Assembly (NCBI GenBank): GCA_031253835.1 | Contig: JAIRVP010000007.1 | Location: 62,001 to 126,000, forward strand | Length of the DNA stretch: 64,000 nucleotides | Direction: 5' to 3' | Source of the DNA: Burkholderia sp. | Lineage (GTDB): Bacteria; Pseudomonadota; Gammaproteobacteria; Burkholderiales; Burkholderiaceae | In this document: positions 35,655 through 44,463 of the stretch, piece by piece | Numbering within the stretch: the first letter of the stretch is position 1 | Layout of the letters: every line of letters starts with the position of its first letter | The notes under the pieces: generated by a model | Database searches by the model: none | Told to the model about the DNA's origin: nothing | The model's input: only the letters and a program-made list of their open reading frames with translations | Position numbers and translations under genes: made by a program

Positions 35655-36434
35655 GTGCGCCCATTACTCCGCCGCTACCGCTATTGCATGCCGCTCGCCG
35701 GCCTGACCCTCGCCGCCGCCGCCCACGCGGAAAACCAGTATTCGCTGTCGCTCGGCGGCGGTGTCGCACCGCGCTACCCGGGCAGCAACCAGTATCGCGG
35801 GGTCGTCGCGCCGTCGTTCTCCGCGACGTTCGGCAACGGCTTCTTCATCGACAGCACGCAGGGCGCCGGCTACCGGCTGGACCTGCCGCACGGCGTGTTC
35901 GTGTCGGCTGCCGTGAGCTACGACGCGGGACGCGCGGACGAGAACCGCTTCGACCTGCCGGGCTCCGACTACCTGAAGGGCATGGGCCGGATTCCGGGCT
36001 CGGTGCTCGTCGGCGTGCGCGCGGGCGTGACGCTCTTCGATGCGGCCGAACTGAGCGTCACGATCGATACGCCGGTGACGCACACGTCGCGCGGCGTGTC
36101 GGGGCACATGGATCTCGCGGTGCCGGTGCTCAAGACCGCGCAGCACGAGATCGTCGTGACGGGCACCGTGCACGCGGGCTCGGGACGCTATACGCAGACG
36201 TTCTACGGCGTGACCGACGCGCAGTCGATGACGAGCCGGTTCCGGCCGTATTCGGCGAGCGGCGGGATCGACAGCGCGTCGATGGCGGTCGCGTGGAACT
36301 GGACGCTGTCGCGGCACTGGTCGGTGCTCGCGACCGGCGGCGTGACGCGGCTGCTCGGCCGCTCCGGCGACAGCCCGATCGTCCAGTCGCGCAGCAACTA
36401 TTACGGGATCGCGGGCGCGACCTACAAGTTCTGA
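35655..36434 (+). CDS. mipA: MipA/OmpV family outer-membrane protein
   Basis: A 259-residue protein. GTG 35655 gives a short signal peptide (LAGLTLAAAAHA) followed directly by the mature start ENQYSLSLGGGVAPRYPGS, typical for the family; an ATG 29 codons upstream would add an implausible leader. The rest is a small beta barrel ending in GIAGATYKF. MipA/OmpV proteins are scaffolds or pores for murein enzymes or envelope stress. The direct repeats rich in CGAACA/CACAA in the 35545-35600 region could be an operator, but no known box was recognised. Confidence 0.88.
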   Translation: MRPLLRRYRYCMPLAGLTLAAAAHAENQYSLSLGGGVAPRYPGSNQYRGVVAPSFSATFGNGFFIDSTQGAGYRLDLPHGVFVSAAVSYDAGRADENRFDLPGSDYLKGMGRIPGSVLVGVRAGVTLFDAAELSVTIDTPVTHTSRGVSGHMDLAVPVLKTAQHEIVVTGTVHAGSGRYTQTFYGVTDAQSMTSRFRPYSASGGIDSASMAVAWNWTLSRHWSVLATGGVTRLLGRSGDSPIVQSRSNYYGIAGATYKF

Positions 36435-36658
36435 GCGGGTTGCCGCGACAGGCGCGACCGGGCGCGCATCCCTGATGCACACGCCGTCGCGCCGGTCAGC
36501 GTGCGGTAACATGCAGGCGGCTTCGGCGCCAGGCCGAACCCGCGACACCGGCGCGCCGCACCGGCGTGGCCGGCGACGCGCGGAACCGATCATGGATGCA
36601 ACGCCCGGACGGCGAGGAACGCCGCACCTGTTTCGCCGGGCGCGACAGGGAGAAACCG

Positions 36659-36988
36659 ATGAAGAAGACGATCGCGATGATGACGGCGCTGGTTGCGTGC
36701 GCAACGTTTTCGGGATGTGCGGACATGAACACGAAGATCACGAGCGCGGGCAGCACGCCGGCGAATGGCGGGCCGGCCGGTGCATCGCAGGCCTGCAAGG
36801 CGGACGCGGGGCCGGACGATGCGCTGGTCGGCAAGACCGAGGCCGATGCGGCGGCGCAACTGGACGGCTGCCTGTGGCGCGTCCTCGAGCGCGACGGCAA
36901 GGCGCTGCCGGGCACGATGGACTACCGGCAGGAGCGCCGCAATCTCGGCATTCGCGACGGGAAGGTGATCTGGGTGCGGCGCGGGTGA
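36659..36988 (+). CDS. Small lipoprotein resembling peptidase inhibitor I78 family
   Basis: A 109-residue protein with a lipoprotein signal (lipobox around TFSGC, lipidated Cys near residue 20) and a C-terminal part with the I78-like pattern: an ACKADAGPDDALVGK cysteine-containing start, then TMDYRQERRNLGIRDGKVIW. The family contains small extracytoplasmic serine peptidase inhibitors. ATG 36659 has CAGGGAGA upstream. No obvious operon partner. Confidence 0.75.
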   Translation: MKKTIAMMTALVACATFSGCADMNTKITSAGSTPANGGPAGASQACKADAGPDDALVGKTEADAAAQLDGCLWRVLERDGKALPGTMDYRQERRNLGIRDGKVIWVRRG

Positions 36989-37034
36989 AGTGACGGTGCC
37001 GGCGTGACGCGCTACCCGTGCGATCGGCGGCGCG

Positions 37035-38240
37035 TCACTTCGAGATGTACCACAGCGCATCCGTACTGACGCGCGAAGGCTGGGCGGCCGCAGCCGGCGC
37101 TTGAGCCGGTGCGGGTGGCGGCGTGTTCGACGTGATGGCCGCCGGCAGCGTGGCGGGAATGTTCGCCGTCGATGGCGAGGCCGCCGTCGAGCCTGACGTC
37201 GACGGCGTATTCAGATACCACAGCGCATCGGCCGACGCCGTGCGTTTTGACGCCGTGCCGGCTGCCGTATTCGTGGCCGTACCGGCGGACTTCTTCGAAG
37301 CGGCGGCCGCAGCCGTACCCGTCGTACCCGCCTGCGCGGTCATGCCCGCGCCGCCGGCCGCACCACGCTGCGCGCGCGCCTCGAACGGCCCGAGCTGGAA
37401 GATTAACGTTTGCGCGGGACGCGTCAGGACGGCATACGGAAACTGCAGCTCCCACGACATCAGCACGCGCCCGCTCGACGTCTCGGTGAAGATCGCCGGC
37501 ACGTGCTTCATGTCGCTGAACTGCACGTAGATTCGCGCACCGTCGTCGAACACCTGGGTCGGCTTCGCCTGGTCCGCACCCGTGACCGTCCAGCCGAAGT
37601 TGTACGTGCCGGCCGGGCCGGCGGGGCCGCCCTGCGGCGGCGGAGGCGGCGGAGCCGACGAGACCGTGCGCGGGCGCGTGACCGGCGGCGCGGACACGCT
37701 CAGGCTCGCGAACGGGTTGTACGCCTGGGCCTGTTGCGGCGGCGTAAAAGAGGGGGGCAGGATAGGCATGGGAGTATCCGGCGAATCCGGCATGGTCCGG
37801 ATTGCATCATAGACCTTGCGCGCATACGCGAGGCGCTTGTCTGGCGAGGCGGAGTTGTACGCGCCGATCGCGTTCCAGTTGGGGCCGAGCTGGCGGATGT
37901 TCTGCGACAGGATCCACGCGCCGACATACGCGTTCGTGCACGCATCGAACAGGCTTTCCCGCGTGATGCCTTCGCGCGCGAGCGTCGGCAGCCACGTGCT
38001 GTTGATCTGCATCAGCCCGATGTCGACCGTGCCGTTCGTATTGGTGTTGACGGCGCGCGGATTCATCCCCGATTCGACTTGCGCGATGCCGCGCATCAGG
38101 CTGACGCTCACGTGCTGGAACGTGGCCGCGTCGTCGAGGCAATCGGCCCGCGCGACGCCGTGCAGCGCGCACGACAGCGCAATCGTCGAGGCGATTTTCA
38201 GCGTTTCGCGGCTGATCGAACGGGTTGTATGACGCGGCAT
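37035..38240 (-). CDS. Lytic transglycosylase fused to a VirB9/TrbG-like domain
   Basis: A 401-residue exported protein. Signal peptide (IALSCALHGVARA), then a lysozyme-like lytic transglycosylase (residues ~34-150) with the catalytic Glu56 in GIAQVESGMNP and the INSTWLP and GAYNSA motifs as in VirB1/IpgF. A Pro-rich linker leads to ~85 residues resembling the C-terminal half of VirB9/TrbG (FDDGARIYVQF, AIFTETSSGR). The tail is Ala/Thr-rich with two copies of an [SA]xDALWY motif. In type IV secretion these two functions are separate proteins. No other secretion genes are nearby, so the role (peptidoglycan remodelling, perhaps for a machine encoded elsewhere) is open. Confidence 0.85.
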   Translation of the reverse strand: MPRHTTRSISRETLKIASTIALSCALHGVARADCLDDAATFQHVSVSLMRGIAQVESGMNPRAVNTNTNGTVDIGLMQINSTWLPTLAREGITRESLFDACTNAYVGAWILSQNIRQLGPNWNAIGAYNSASPDKRLAYARKVYDAIRTMPDSPDTPMPILPPSFTPPQQAQAYNPFASLSVSAPPVTRPRTVSSAPPPPPPQGGPAGPAGTYNFGWTVTGADQAKPTQVFDDGARIYVQFSDMKHVPAIFTETSSGRVLMSWELQFPYAVLTRPAQTLIFQLGPFEARAQRGAAGGAGMTAQAGTTGTAAAAASKKSAGTATNTAAGTASKRTASADALWYLNTPSTSGSTAASPSTANIPATLPAAITSNTPPPAPAQAPAAAAQPSRVSTDALWYISK

Positions 38241-38638
38241 GGCAGGATGGGGCGGAATCCGGCCGCCCGGTGCAAGGAAATTACGCAGACGCGAAGTGTG
38301 CCATAGCGGGCAGACAAATGGCTCGCGTCAAACTTTCCTTTGCATTTGCCCACGCGTTCGCCACGCATTTTTTATCGCGTCGGATCACGGGGCACGACGA
38401 TGCCTGGTCGGTAAAAATGGCCGGATTTTCGGTGGATGCCCGTGCGATGGCGGCGATTGAAACCTGACGCACGACGTCAGTCGTACCGTGGGCGCCGCAT
38501 GGAATGGCGCGGAAAGGATTTCACCGGGCAATCCTTGTCCGGCTCGAATCAAAGCGGCAAAAAACAACGGCGGCCGAAGCCGCCGTGTGCGCCGTGCGGA
38601 TTCGACCGGCCGCGCCGTGCGCAGCCGGCCGTTTCACA
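38241..38638. other. Intergenic region between transglycosylase and porin genes
   Basis: No gene recognised. It should contain the promoter of the transglycosylase gene on the minus strand (38241-38350) and holds the terminator of the porin gene near its right end. The short open frames present have no coding-like features. Confidence 0.6.
38557..38585 (-). terminator. Intrinsic terminator of the porin gene
   Basis: A perfect 7-bp stem CGGCGGC (38568-38574)/GCCGCCG (38579-38585), with a TTCG tetraloop on the minus strand, is followed on that strand by a T-rich run (complement of 38557-38567). It lies about 54 bases past the porin stop codon, as expected for a rho-independent terminator. Confidence 0.9.
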
Positions 38639-39799
38639 TCAGAAGCGGTGACGCAGCCCGAGGTTGACGATCGTCTGCGAACTCGTGCCCGCGTAGCCGT
38701 ACGAGCCGATCGACGCCTGCGCGGCCATCGAGCCGCCATTGCCGTCGCCGGTCTGGCCGCTTGCATGCTGGTACGCGGCGGTCAGGTAGACGTCGGTGCG
38801 CTTCGACAGGTTGTAGTCGGCGCCGGCCGATACCTGGTGATAGGTGGCCGACGTGTCGCCGCCCGAGCGCGTGTAGCTGTAGCCGACGCCGACGAGCAGC
38901 GCGTTCGTCGCCTGGTAGTTCACGAAGCCTTGCCCCGTGTTGTAGTGCTCGTTCGAGCCGAACGCCGAGCTGGCGTCGCGGCGATACTGCGCGTTGCTGT
39001 AGCCGAGGCCGAACGTGAACGGGCCGGCGATGTACTGGCCCGCGATGCGCGCGATGCCGATCGAGTGGGCGCTCGCATAGCCGGTGTTGATCGGGCCGTC
39101 GAAGGTGCCGTCCGACGAACTGGTCCAGCCGTTGCGCAGGCCGTTCGACGCGGGGCTGTTGGTCGCGTGGAAGTAGCCGCCCGCGACGGTGAACGGCCCG
39201 TTGTTGTACGACACGGCGGCCGAATACGACTGCGCGGCGCCGGTGCTGCCGGCGATGCCGCCGAACGAGTACATCGTCGAGAACTGCAGGCCCGAATAGA
39301 CGGCCGACGTGTACTTCACCGCGTTGTCGACGCGGAAGCTGTTGTCGTAGTTGTCGACGTCGCCCGGCGTCGCGAACACGCTGCCCAGATAGTTGTCGGC
39401 GGTGATGCCCTGCACGAGATCGACGAGCGGATCGTACTGGCGGCCGAACGTGAGCGTGCCGTAGCGGTCGCTCGTCAGGCCGACGAAGGCCTGCCGGCCG
39501 AACATGCGGCTGCCCTGGCCCTGCCGGCCGTTGCTCGGGTCGAAGCCGTTCTCGAGCTGGAACAGCGCCTTCAGCCCGCCGCCGAGATCCTCGGTGCCTT
39601 TCACGCCCCAGCGGCTGCCGGCCAGGTTGCCCGCGCTGCTGTTGCCGAGCATCCACGCGTTGTCCTTGCCCTGCGCATGGTTCACATAGGTGATCGACGT
39701 GTCGATCACGCCATACAGCGTGACGCTCGACTGCGCATGGGCGACCGGTATCGCCGCGAATGACGCGATCGAAATCAGCGAGAGGGTCGTGCGTTTCAT
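38639..39799 (-). CDS. Gram-negative general porin (Burkholderia OmpC-like)
   Basis: A 386-residue precursor with signal peptide ending PVAHAQ and the beta-proteobacterial porin start SSVTLYGVIDTSITYV. The body has the conserved RWGVKGTEDLGGGLKALFQLE, FGRQAFVGL and TLTFGRQYDP segments and the end LGLRHRF. It should form a trimeric 16-strand diffusion pore. A GGAGA-like ribosome-binding site precedes ATG, and a strong terminator follows. Likely highly expressed and monocistronic. Confidence 0.95.
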   Translation of the reverse strand: MKRTTLSLISIASFAAIPVAHAQSSVTLYGVIDTSITYVNHAQGKDNAWMLGNSSAGNLAGSRWGVKGTEDLGGGLKALFQLENGFDPSNGRQGQGSRMFGRQAFVGLTSDRYGTLTFGRQYDPLVDLVQGITADNYLGSVFATPGDVDNYDNSFRVDNAVKYTSAVYSGLQFSTMYSFGGIAGSTGAAQSYSAAVSYNNGPFTVAGGYFHATNSPASNGLRNGWTSSSDGTFDGPINTGYASAHSIGIARIAGQYIAGPFTFGLGYSNAQYRRDASSAFGSNEHYNTGQGFVNYQATNALLVGVGYSYTRSGGDTSATYHQVSAGADYNLSKRTDVYLTAAYQHASGQTGDGNGGSMAAQASIGSYGYAGTSSQTIVNLGLRHRF

Positions 39800-40234
39800 T
39801 TCATCTCCTTGCGCATTGCGCTCGTGTGCGTGATCCGGAATGGCAGGAGACTACAGAGCCGCGATAAAACGACAAAAATGAAATTCTCTTTTGTGGCCTG
39901 ACGCAGACAGGGATGTCCTCCGATATTCACTATTGAGGGATTTGAATTATTGAGAATCGCGCATCAATTGGTTGCCATTTCGCGATTTCGTCATTGCGTC
40001 TTGCATATCCCGTGATAATTCCACGCCCTCGACGAGGGAATGGCGGTGATCCGGATATTGTTATTGATCCGTCAATTAATTATTGAATGAATTGAATTGG
40101 CCGGACTGTAACGGGTGTGTTAGGGACGTATCGCCCGCGACCGGCGACCGCATCGCGGCTTCGTCATCCGATGCGGCCTGATCGCCGTCGCGCGCGCTGG
40201 CGCGCATCGAAACCGAGGCCGCAAGCCCACTTTT
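39800..40234. other. AT-rich intergenic region between porin and FecI genes
   Basis: No gene recognised. Base composition is far lower in GC than the surroundings, with repeated ATTGAATT-type words around 39945-40100. It should contain the porin promoter (minus strand) and, at its right end, the iron-regulated promoter of the sigma-factor operon. Confidence 0.6.
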
Positions 40235-40253
40235 GTATATAATAATCATTCTC
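40235..40253. promoter_or_regulatory. Fur box upstream of the FecI operon
   Basis: GTATATAATAATCATTCTC matches 14 of the 19 positions of the Fur consensus GATAATGATAATCATTATC, counted by eye, with the AATCATT core intact. It lies 43 bases upstream of the sigma-factor start, where an iron-repressed promoter is expected. Confidence 0.85.
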
Positions 40254-40295
40254 ATTTACAGAATCGTTGACGCCTGCGCACCCCGGAACCCGGCC

Positions 40296-40805
40296 ATGTC
40301 CGCTGACAAGCTGTCCCTCCATCGAGAAATCGACGCCCTCTATGCCGGCCACCATGCGTGGCTGCGCGGCTGGCTGAGCCGGAAGCTCGGTTGCGCGCAT
40401 CGCGCGGCCGATCTCGCGCACGACACGTTCATGCGCCTGCTGGCCCGCGACGAGCCGATCGGCGCCGACGAGCCGCGCGCGTTCCTGACGACGGTCGCGC
40501 AGCGCGTGCTGAGCAATCACTGGCGGCGCGAGCAGATCGAGCGGGCGTATCTCGACGTGCTGGCGCAGCGTCCCGAAGCGTATGCGCCGTCGCCGGAAGA
40601 GCGGGCCGTCGTGCTCGAGACGCTGCTCGACATCGACCAGCTGCTCGACGGCCTGCCGCTCGCGGCGAAGCGTGCGTTCCTGCTCGCGCAGCTCGACGGG
40701 CTCACGCAGGCCGAGATCGCGCGCGAACTCGGCGTGTCGCTCGCGACGGTGAAGCGCTATCTCGTGAAGGCCGGCACGCAGTGCTTCTTCGCGATGGCGG
40801 CCTGA
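40296..40805 (+). CDS. fecI: ECF RNA polymerase sigma factor, FecI family
   Basis: A 169-residue sigma factor with region 2 (ADLAHDTFMRLL, then a -10 binding segment ending LSNHWRRE) and region 4 (LDGLTQAEIARELGVSLATVKRYL) in the FecI subgroup form. It activates transcription of the downstream TonB receptor when signalled through FecR. ATG 40296 is chosen, as sigma homology starts directly after it; the upstream Met at 40233 falls within the Fur box region. FecR follows after three bases. Confidence 0.94.
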   Translation: MSADKLSLHREIDALYAGHHAWLRGWLSRKLGCAHRAADLAHDTFMRLLARDEPIGADEPRAFLTTVAQRVLSNHWRREQIERAYLDVLAQRPEAYAPSPEERAVVLETLLDIDQLLDGLPLAAKRAFLLAQLDGLTQAEIARELGVSLATVKRYLVKAGTQCFFAMAA

Positions 40806-40808
40806 CCG

Positions 40809-41795
40809 ATGGCCGCTCCGCGAGCACCGGCGGTGCCGCCGCACGTCGCACGCCGTGCCGTCGAATGGTGGGTCGACGGGCAGTCCGGCCGCACCGGCGA
40901 CGCGTTTGCCGCCGCGCTCGCGCGCTGGCGCGCGGAAGATCCGGCGCATGACGCGGCATGGCGTCATATCGAAACGATGCAGGGCCGCTTCGGCCGGCTC
41001 GCGGCCGGGCTCGACCCGCAGGCCGCGCATGCGGCGCTGCTGCCGCCGCGAGCGGGCCGCCGCCGCGCGGCCGTGAAGACGCTGGCCGTGCTGCTGTTCG
41101 CGGGCGGCGCCGCCTGGATGGCCGAGCCCGCACGGCGCGCGGCGATCTGGCCGGCCGACCTGCGCACGGCGGTCGGCGAGCAACGCACGGTGACGCTCGC
41201 GGATCGCACGGTCGTCGTGCTCGATACCGACACGGCACTCGACGTGCATTTCGACGACGCGGCGCGCCGCCTGCGCCTGCTGCGCGGCACGATCATGGTG
41301 ACGAGCGGCCATGACGATCGTGTACCCGCGCGGCCGCTAATCGTCGCGACCGCGCAAGGCGCGTTGCAGCCGCTCGGCACGCGCTTCGCGGTACGGCAGC
41401 GCGACGGCGCGACACGCGTCGAGGTGTTCGCCGGCGCGGTGCGCGTGCAGCCGGTCGACGCGACGGCCGGCACGCGCGTGATCGCGGCGGGAGAGGGCGC
41501 GGATTTCACGCGTGACGCGATCGGCGCGCCGGCGCCGCTCGATCCGCATGCGTCCGCGTGGACGGGCGGCATGCTCGTCGCGTCGCGCATGCGGCTGGCC
41601 GACCTCGTCGCCGAGCTCGACCGCTATCGGCGCGGCAGCCTGCGCTGCGATGCGGCCGTGGCCGACCTGCGCGTGTCGGGCACCTATCCGCTCGACGATC
41701 CCGCGCGCGTGCTCGACACGCTGAAGGCGACGCTGCCGATCGACGTCCACTACCTGACGCGCTACTGGGCGACGGTCGTGCCGGCCCGTTCGTGA
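40809..41795 (+). CDS. fecR: FecR-family anti-sigma/signal-relay protein
   Basis: A 328-residue inner-membrane protein. The cytoplasmic N terminus has the FecR motif region (AVEWWVDGQSG, ARWRAEDPAHDAAW), then one transmembrane helix (~residues 93-108, TLAVLLFAGGAAWM) and a periplasmic FecR domain with TAVGEQRTVTLADRTVVVLDTDT. It transmits receptor occupancy from the receptor's N-terminal signalling domain to the FecI-type sigma factor. Gene order sigma-FecR-receptor is standard. Confidence 0.94.
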   Translation: MAAPRAPAVPPHVARRAVEWWVDGQSGRTGDAFAAALARWRAEDPAHDAAWRHIETMQGRFGRLAAGLDPQAAHAALLPPRAGRRRAAVKTLAVLLFAGGAAWMAEPARRAAIWPADLRTAVGEQRTVTLADRTVVVLDTDTALDVHFDDAARRLRLLRGTIMVTSGHDDRVPARPLIVATAQGALQPLGTRFAVRQRDGATRVEVFAGAVRVQPVDATAGTRVIAAGEGADFTRDAIGAPAPLDPHASAWTGGMLVASRMRLADLVAELDRYRRGSLRCDAAVADLRVSGTYPLDDPARVLDTLKATLPIDVHYLTRYWATVVPARS

Positions 41796-41897
41796 GTGCA
41801 TCGAAAAAATCTTTCGCCGGCCTGAGCTGTTTCTCGATGTTCGCGTGACATGGGTATTGAAAGCAGCACTGGCCCATCGTCCACCGACTCTCCGATC

Positions 41898-44408
41898 ATG
41901 GTTTCCATCCGTCTCACGTATCGGCGCCGCCCGGCGCCCGCCCGTCATCTGCCGCGCGCGGCCGCGCCGGGCCGTCTCGCCCGCCGGCTGGCCGGCGCGG
42001 TCCTGCTGTCGGCATTGCTGCCGCTGCCCGCGCTGGCCGACACCGATGGCGACACGGCGCCCGCCGCGCAGCGCGCCGCGCGCCGCGCATTCGACATTCC
42101 GGCCGGCCCGCTCGAGGCGGCGCTGAACCGGTTCGGGCGCGACGCGGGCATCCTGCTCGCGTTTCCGCCCGAGCTGACGGCCGGCCTGGCGAGCGGCGGC
42201 GTACACGGCCGGTTCGATGTCGACGGCGCGTTCGACCGCCTGCTGGCCGGTACGGGGCTCGTCGCGCTGCGCCAGCCGGGCGGCGGCTACACGCTGATGC
42301 GCGCGGACGGTTCGGCGGCGCGGCCCGTGGCGGCCGGCGACGCACCGGCCGCCGAGCTGCCGACGATCAACGTGCGCACCAGCGCGTTGCGCGCCGAAAG
42401 CTATCGCGCGCCGAAGGAAGCCGGCGTGCTGCGTTCGGAGATCCCGCTGCTCGACACCGCGCAGGCCGTCAACATCGTGCCCGCACAGGTGTTGCGCGAC
42501 CAGCGTCCGCGCAATCTCGACGACGCGCTCGGCAACGTGAGCGGCATCACGCAGGGCAACACGCTCGCGGGCACGCAGGACACGATCATGAAGCGCGGCT
42601 TCGGCGGCAACCGCGACGGCTCGATCATGCAGAACGGCATGCCGCTCGTGCAGGGCCGTGCGTTCAACGCGGCGGTCGACAGCGTCGAGGTGCTGAAGGG
42701 GCCGACGTCGCTGCTGTACGGGCTGATGGACCCGGGCGGCATGATCAACGTCGTCACCAAGCAGCCGCAACTCAAGCGTTACAACGCGATTTCGCTCGGC
42801 GCATCGACGTTCGGGCACGGCAAGAACGGCGGCAGCGCGACGTTCGATTCGACGGGGCCGATCGGCGATTCGCAGCTTGCGTACCGGCTGATCGTCGATC
42901 AGTCGAACGAGCAGTACTGGCGCAACTTCGGCGAGAACCGGCAGACCTTCGTCGCGCCGTCGCTCGCGTGGTACGGCCGCGATACGCAGGCCGCGGTGTC
43001 CTACCAGTACCGCAAGTTCCATTCGCCGTTCGATCGCGGCACCGCGCTCGATCCGCGCACCAATGCGCCGCTCGACATTCCCGCGCGGCGGCGGATCGAC
43101 GAGCCGTTCAACAACATGGACGGCGAATCGCATCTCGCGCAACTGACCGTCGATCACCAGTTCAATGCGGACTGGAGCGCGCACTTCGGCTACAGCTACA
43201 ACCGCGAGACCTACGACGCGAACCAGCTGCGCACGACCGGCGTCGATCCGGTGAAGGGCACGATGACGCGCAGCAACGACGCGACGCACGGCTCGCTCAG
43301 TACCGACAGCTACGGGGTCGGCTACGTGAACGGCAAGCTGACGCTCGCGGGGATGCGCCACGACGTGCAGGTCGGCTTCGATACCGAATACCGCCGCATC
43401 TATCGCAAGGACATGCTGCGCCAGGCCGTGAAGACGCCGTTCAGCTATATCGATCCGGTGTACGGGCTGCTGCCGCCGTCGAGCACGGTGTCCGCGAGCG
43501 ACAGCGACCAGACCGACACGCTGCACGATGCGTCCGCGTTCTTCCAGGACACCGTTCACCTGACCGACAAGTGGATCGTGTCGGGCGGGCTGCGCTACAT
43601 CACGTACAACCAGGTCGCGGGCCGCGGCCGGCCGTTCAAGGCGAACACCGACCTCAGCGGGTCGAAGTGGCTGCCGCGCGCGGGCGTCGTCTACAAGTGG
43701 ACCGAGTCGTTCTCGCTGTACGGCAGCTATTCGCAGTCGCTGAAGCCGTCGTCGTCGATCGCGCCGATGACGGGCTACATCATCGACGGCGCGACGCCGC
43801 CCGAGGAAGCGACCGCGTGGGAAGTGGGCGGCAAGCTCGACCTGCCGGGCGGGCTGACGGGCACGCTCGCGCTGTTCAACATCGACAAGAAGAACGTGCT
43901 CGTGTCGCAGTACAACGACACGACCAAGCTGACCGACTGGCGCACGTCGGGCAAGGCGCGCTCGCGCGGCGTCGAGCTCGACGTGTCGGGCAAGATCGGC
44001 GAACGCGTGAACGTGATCGCGAGCTATGCGTACATCGACGCGAAGACGACCGAGGATCCGCTGTATGCGGGCAACCAGCTGTGGAACGTCGCGCGTCATA
44101 CCGCGTCGCTCGCGGCCGTCTACGATTTCGGCACGGTGATCGGCGGCGACGACCTGCGTGTCGGCGCGGCCGCGCGCTACGTCGGCGCCCGGCCCGGCGA
44201 TTCGGCGAACAGCTTCACGCTGCCGTCGTACGTGCTCGCCGACGCGTTCGCGACCTACGACACGCGGATCGGCAAGCAGAAGCTGTCGTTCCAGCTCAAC
44301 GTGAAGAACCTGTTCAACCGCACGTACTACCCGTCGAGCGCGAACCGCTACTTCGTCGCGATCGGCGACGCGCGACAGGTGTCGCTGCTGACCACGCTGC
44401 AGTTCTGA
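41898..44408 (+). CDS. TonB-dependent siderophore receptor with STN signalling domain
   Basis: An 836-residue transducer from ATG 41898 (an earlier ATG at 41850 would add 16 residues). After a signal sequence ending LPLPALA, residues ~60-125 form the secretin/TonB N-terminal signalling domain (FDIPAGPLEAALNRFG, GRDAGILLAF). The plug has DSVEVLKGPTSLLYG and GGMINVVTKQP, and the barrel ends in SLLTTLQF. It should import a ferric siderophore of the FpvA/FhuE-like class and signal through FecR. The ligand is not deducible by eye. Confidence 0.93.
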   Translation: MVSIRLTYRRRPAPARHLPRAAAPGRLARRLAGAVLLSALLPLPALADTDGDTAPAAQRAARRAFDIPAGPLEAALNRFGRDAGILLAFPPELTAGLASGGVHGRFDVDGAFDRLLAGTGLVALRQPGGGYTLMRADGSAARPVAAGDAPAAELPTINVRTSALRAESYRAPKEAGVLRSEIPLLDTAQAVNIVPAQVLRDQRPRNLDDALGNVSGITQGNTLAGTQDTIMKRGFGGNRDGSIMQNGMPLVQGRAFNAAVDSVEVLKGPTSLLYGLMDPGGMINVVTKQPQLKRYNAISLGASTFGHGKNGGSATFDSTGPIGDSQLAYRLIVDQSNEQYWRNFGENRQTFVAPSLAWYGRDTQAAVSYQYRKFHSPFDRGTALDPRTNAPLDIPARRRIDEPFNNMDGESHLAQLTVDHQFNADWSAHFGYSYNRETYDANQLRTTGVDPVKGTMTRSNDATHGSLSTDSYGVGYVNGKLTLAGMRHDVQVGFDTEYRRIYRKDMLRQAVKTPFSYIDPVYGLLPPSSTVSASDSDQTDTLHDASAFFQDTVHLTDKWIVSGGLRYITYNQVAGRGRPFKANTDLSGSKWLPRAGVVYKWTESFSLYGSYSQSLKPSSSIAPMTGYIIDGATPPEEATAWEVGGKLDLPGGLTGTLALFNIDKKNVLVSQYNDTTKLTDWRTSGKARSRGVELDVSGKIGERVNVIASYAYIDAKTTEDPLYAGNQLWNVARHTASLAAVYDFGTVIGGDDLRVGAAARYVGARPGDSANSFTLPSYVLADAFATYDTRIGKQKLSFQLNVKNLFNRTYYPSSANRYFVAIGDARQVSLLTTLQF

Positions 44409-44463
44409 TCACGCAATCGACGCGCGGCCGGTGTGCCGGCGCGCGGCCATGGAGAGGATTCCG

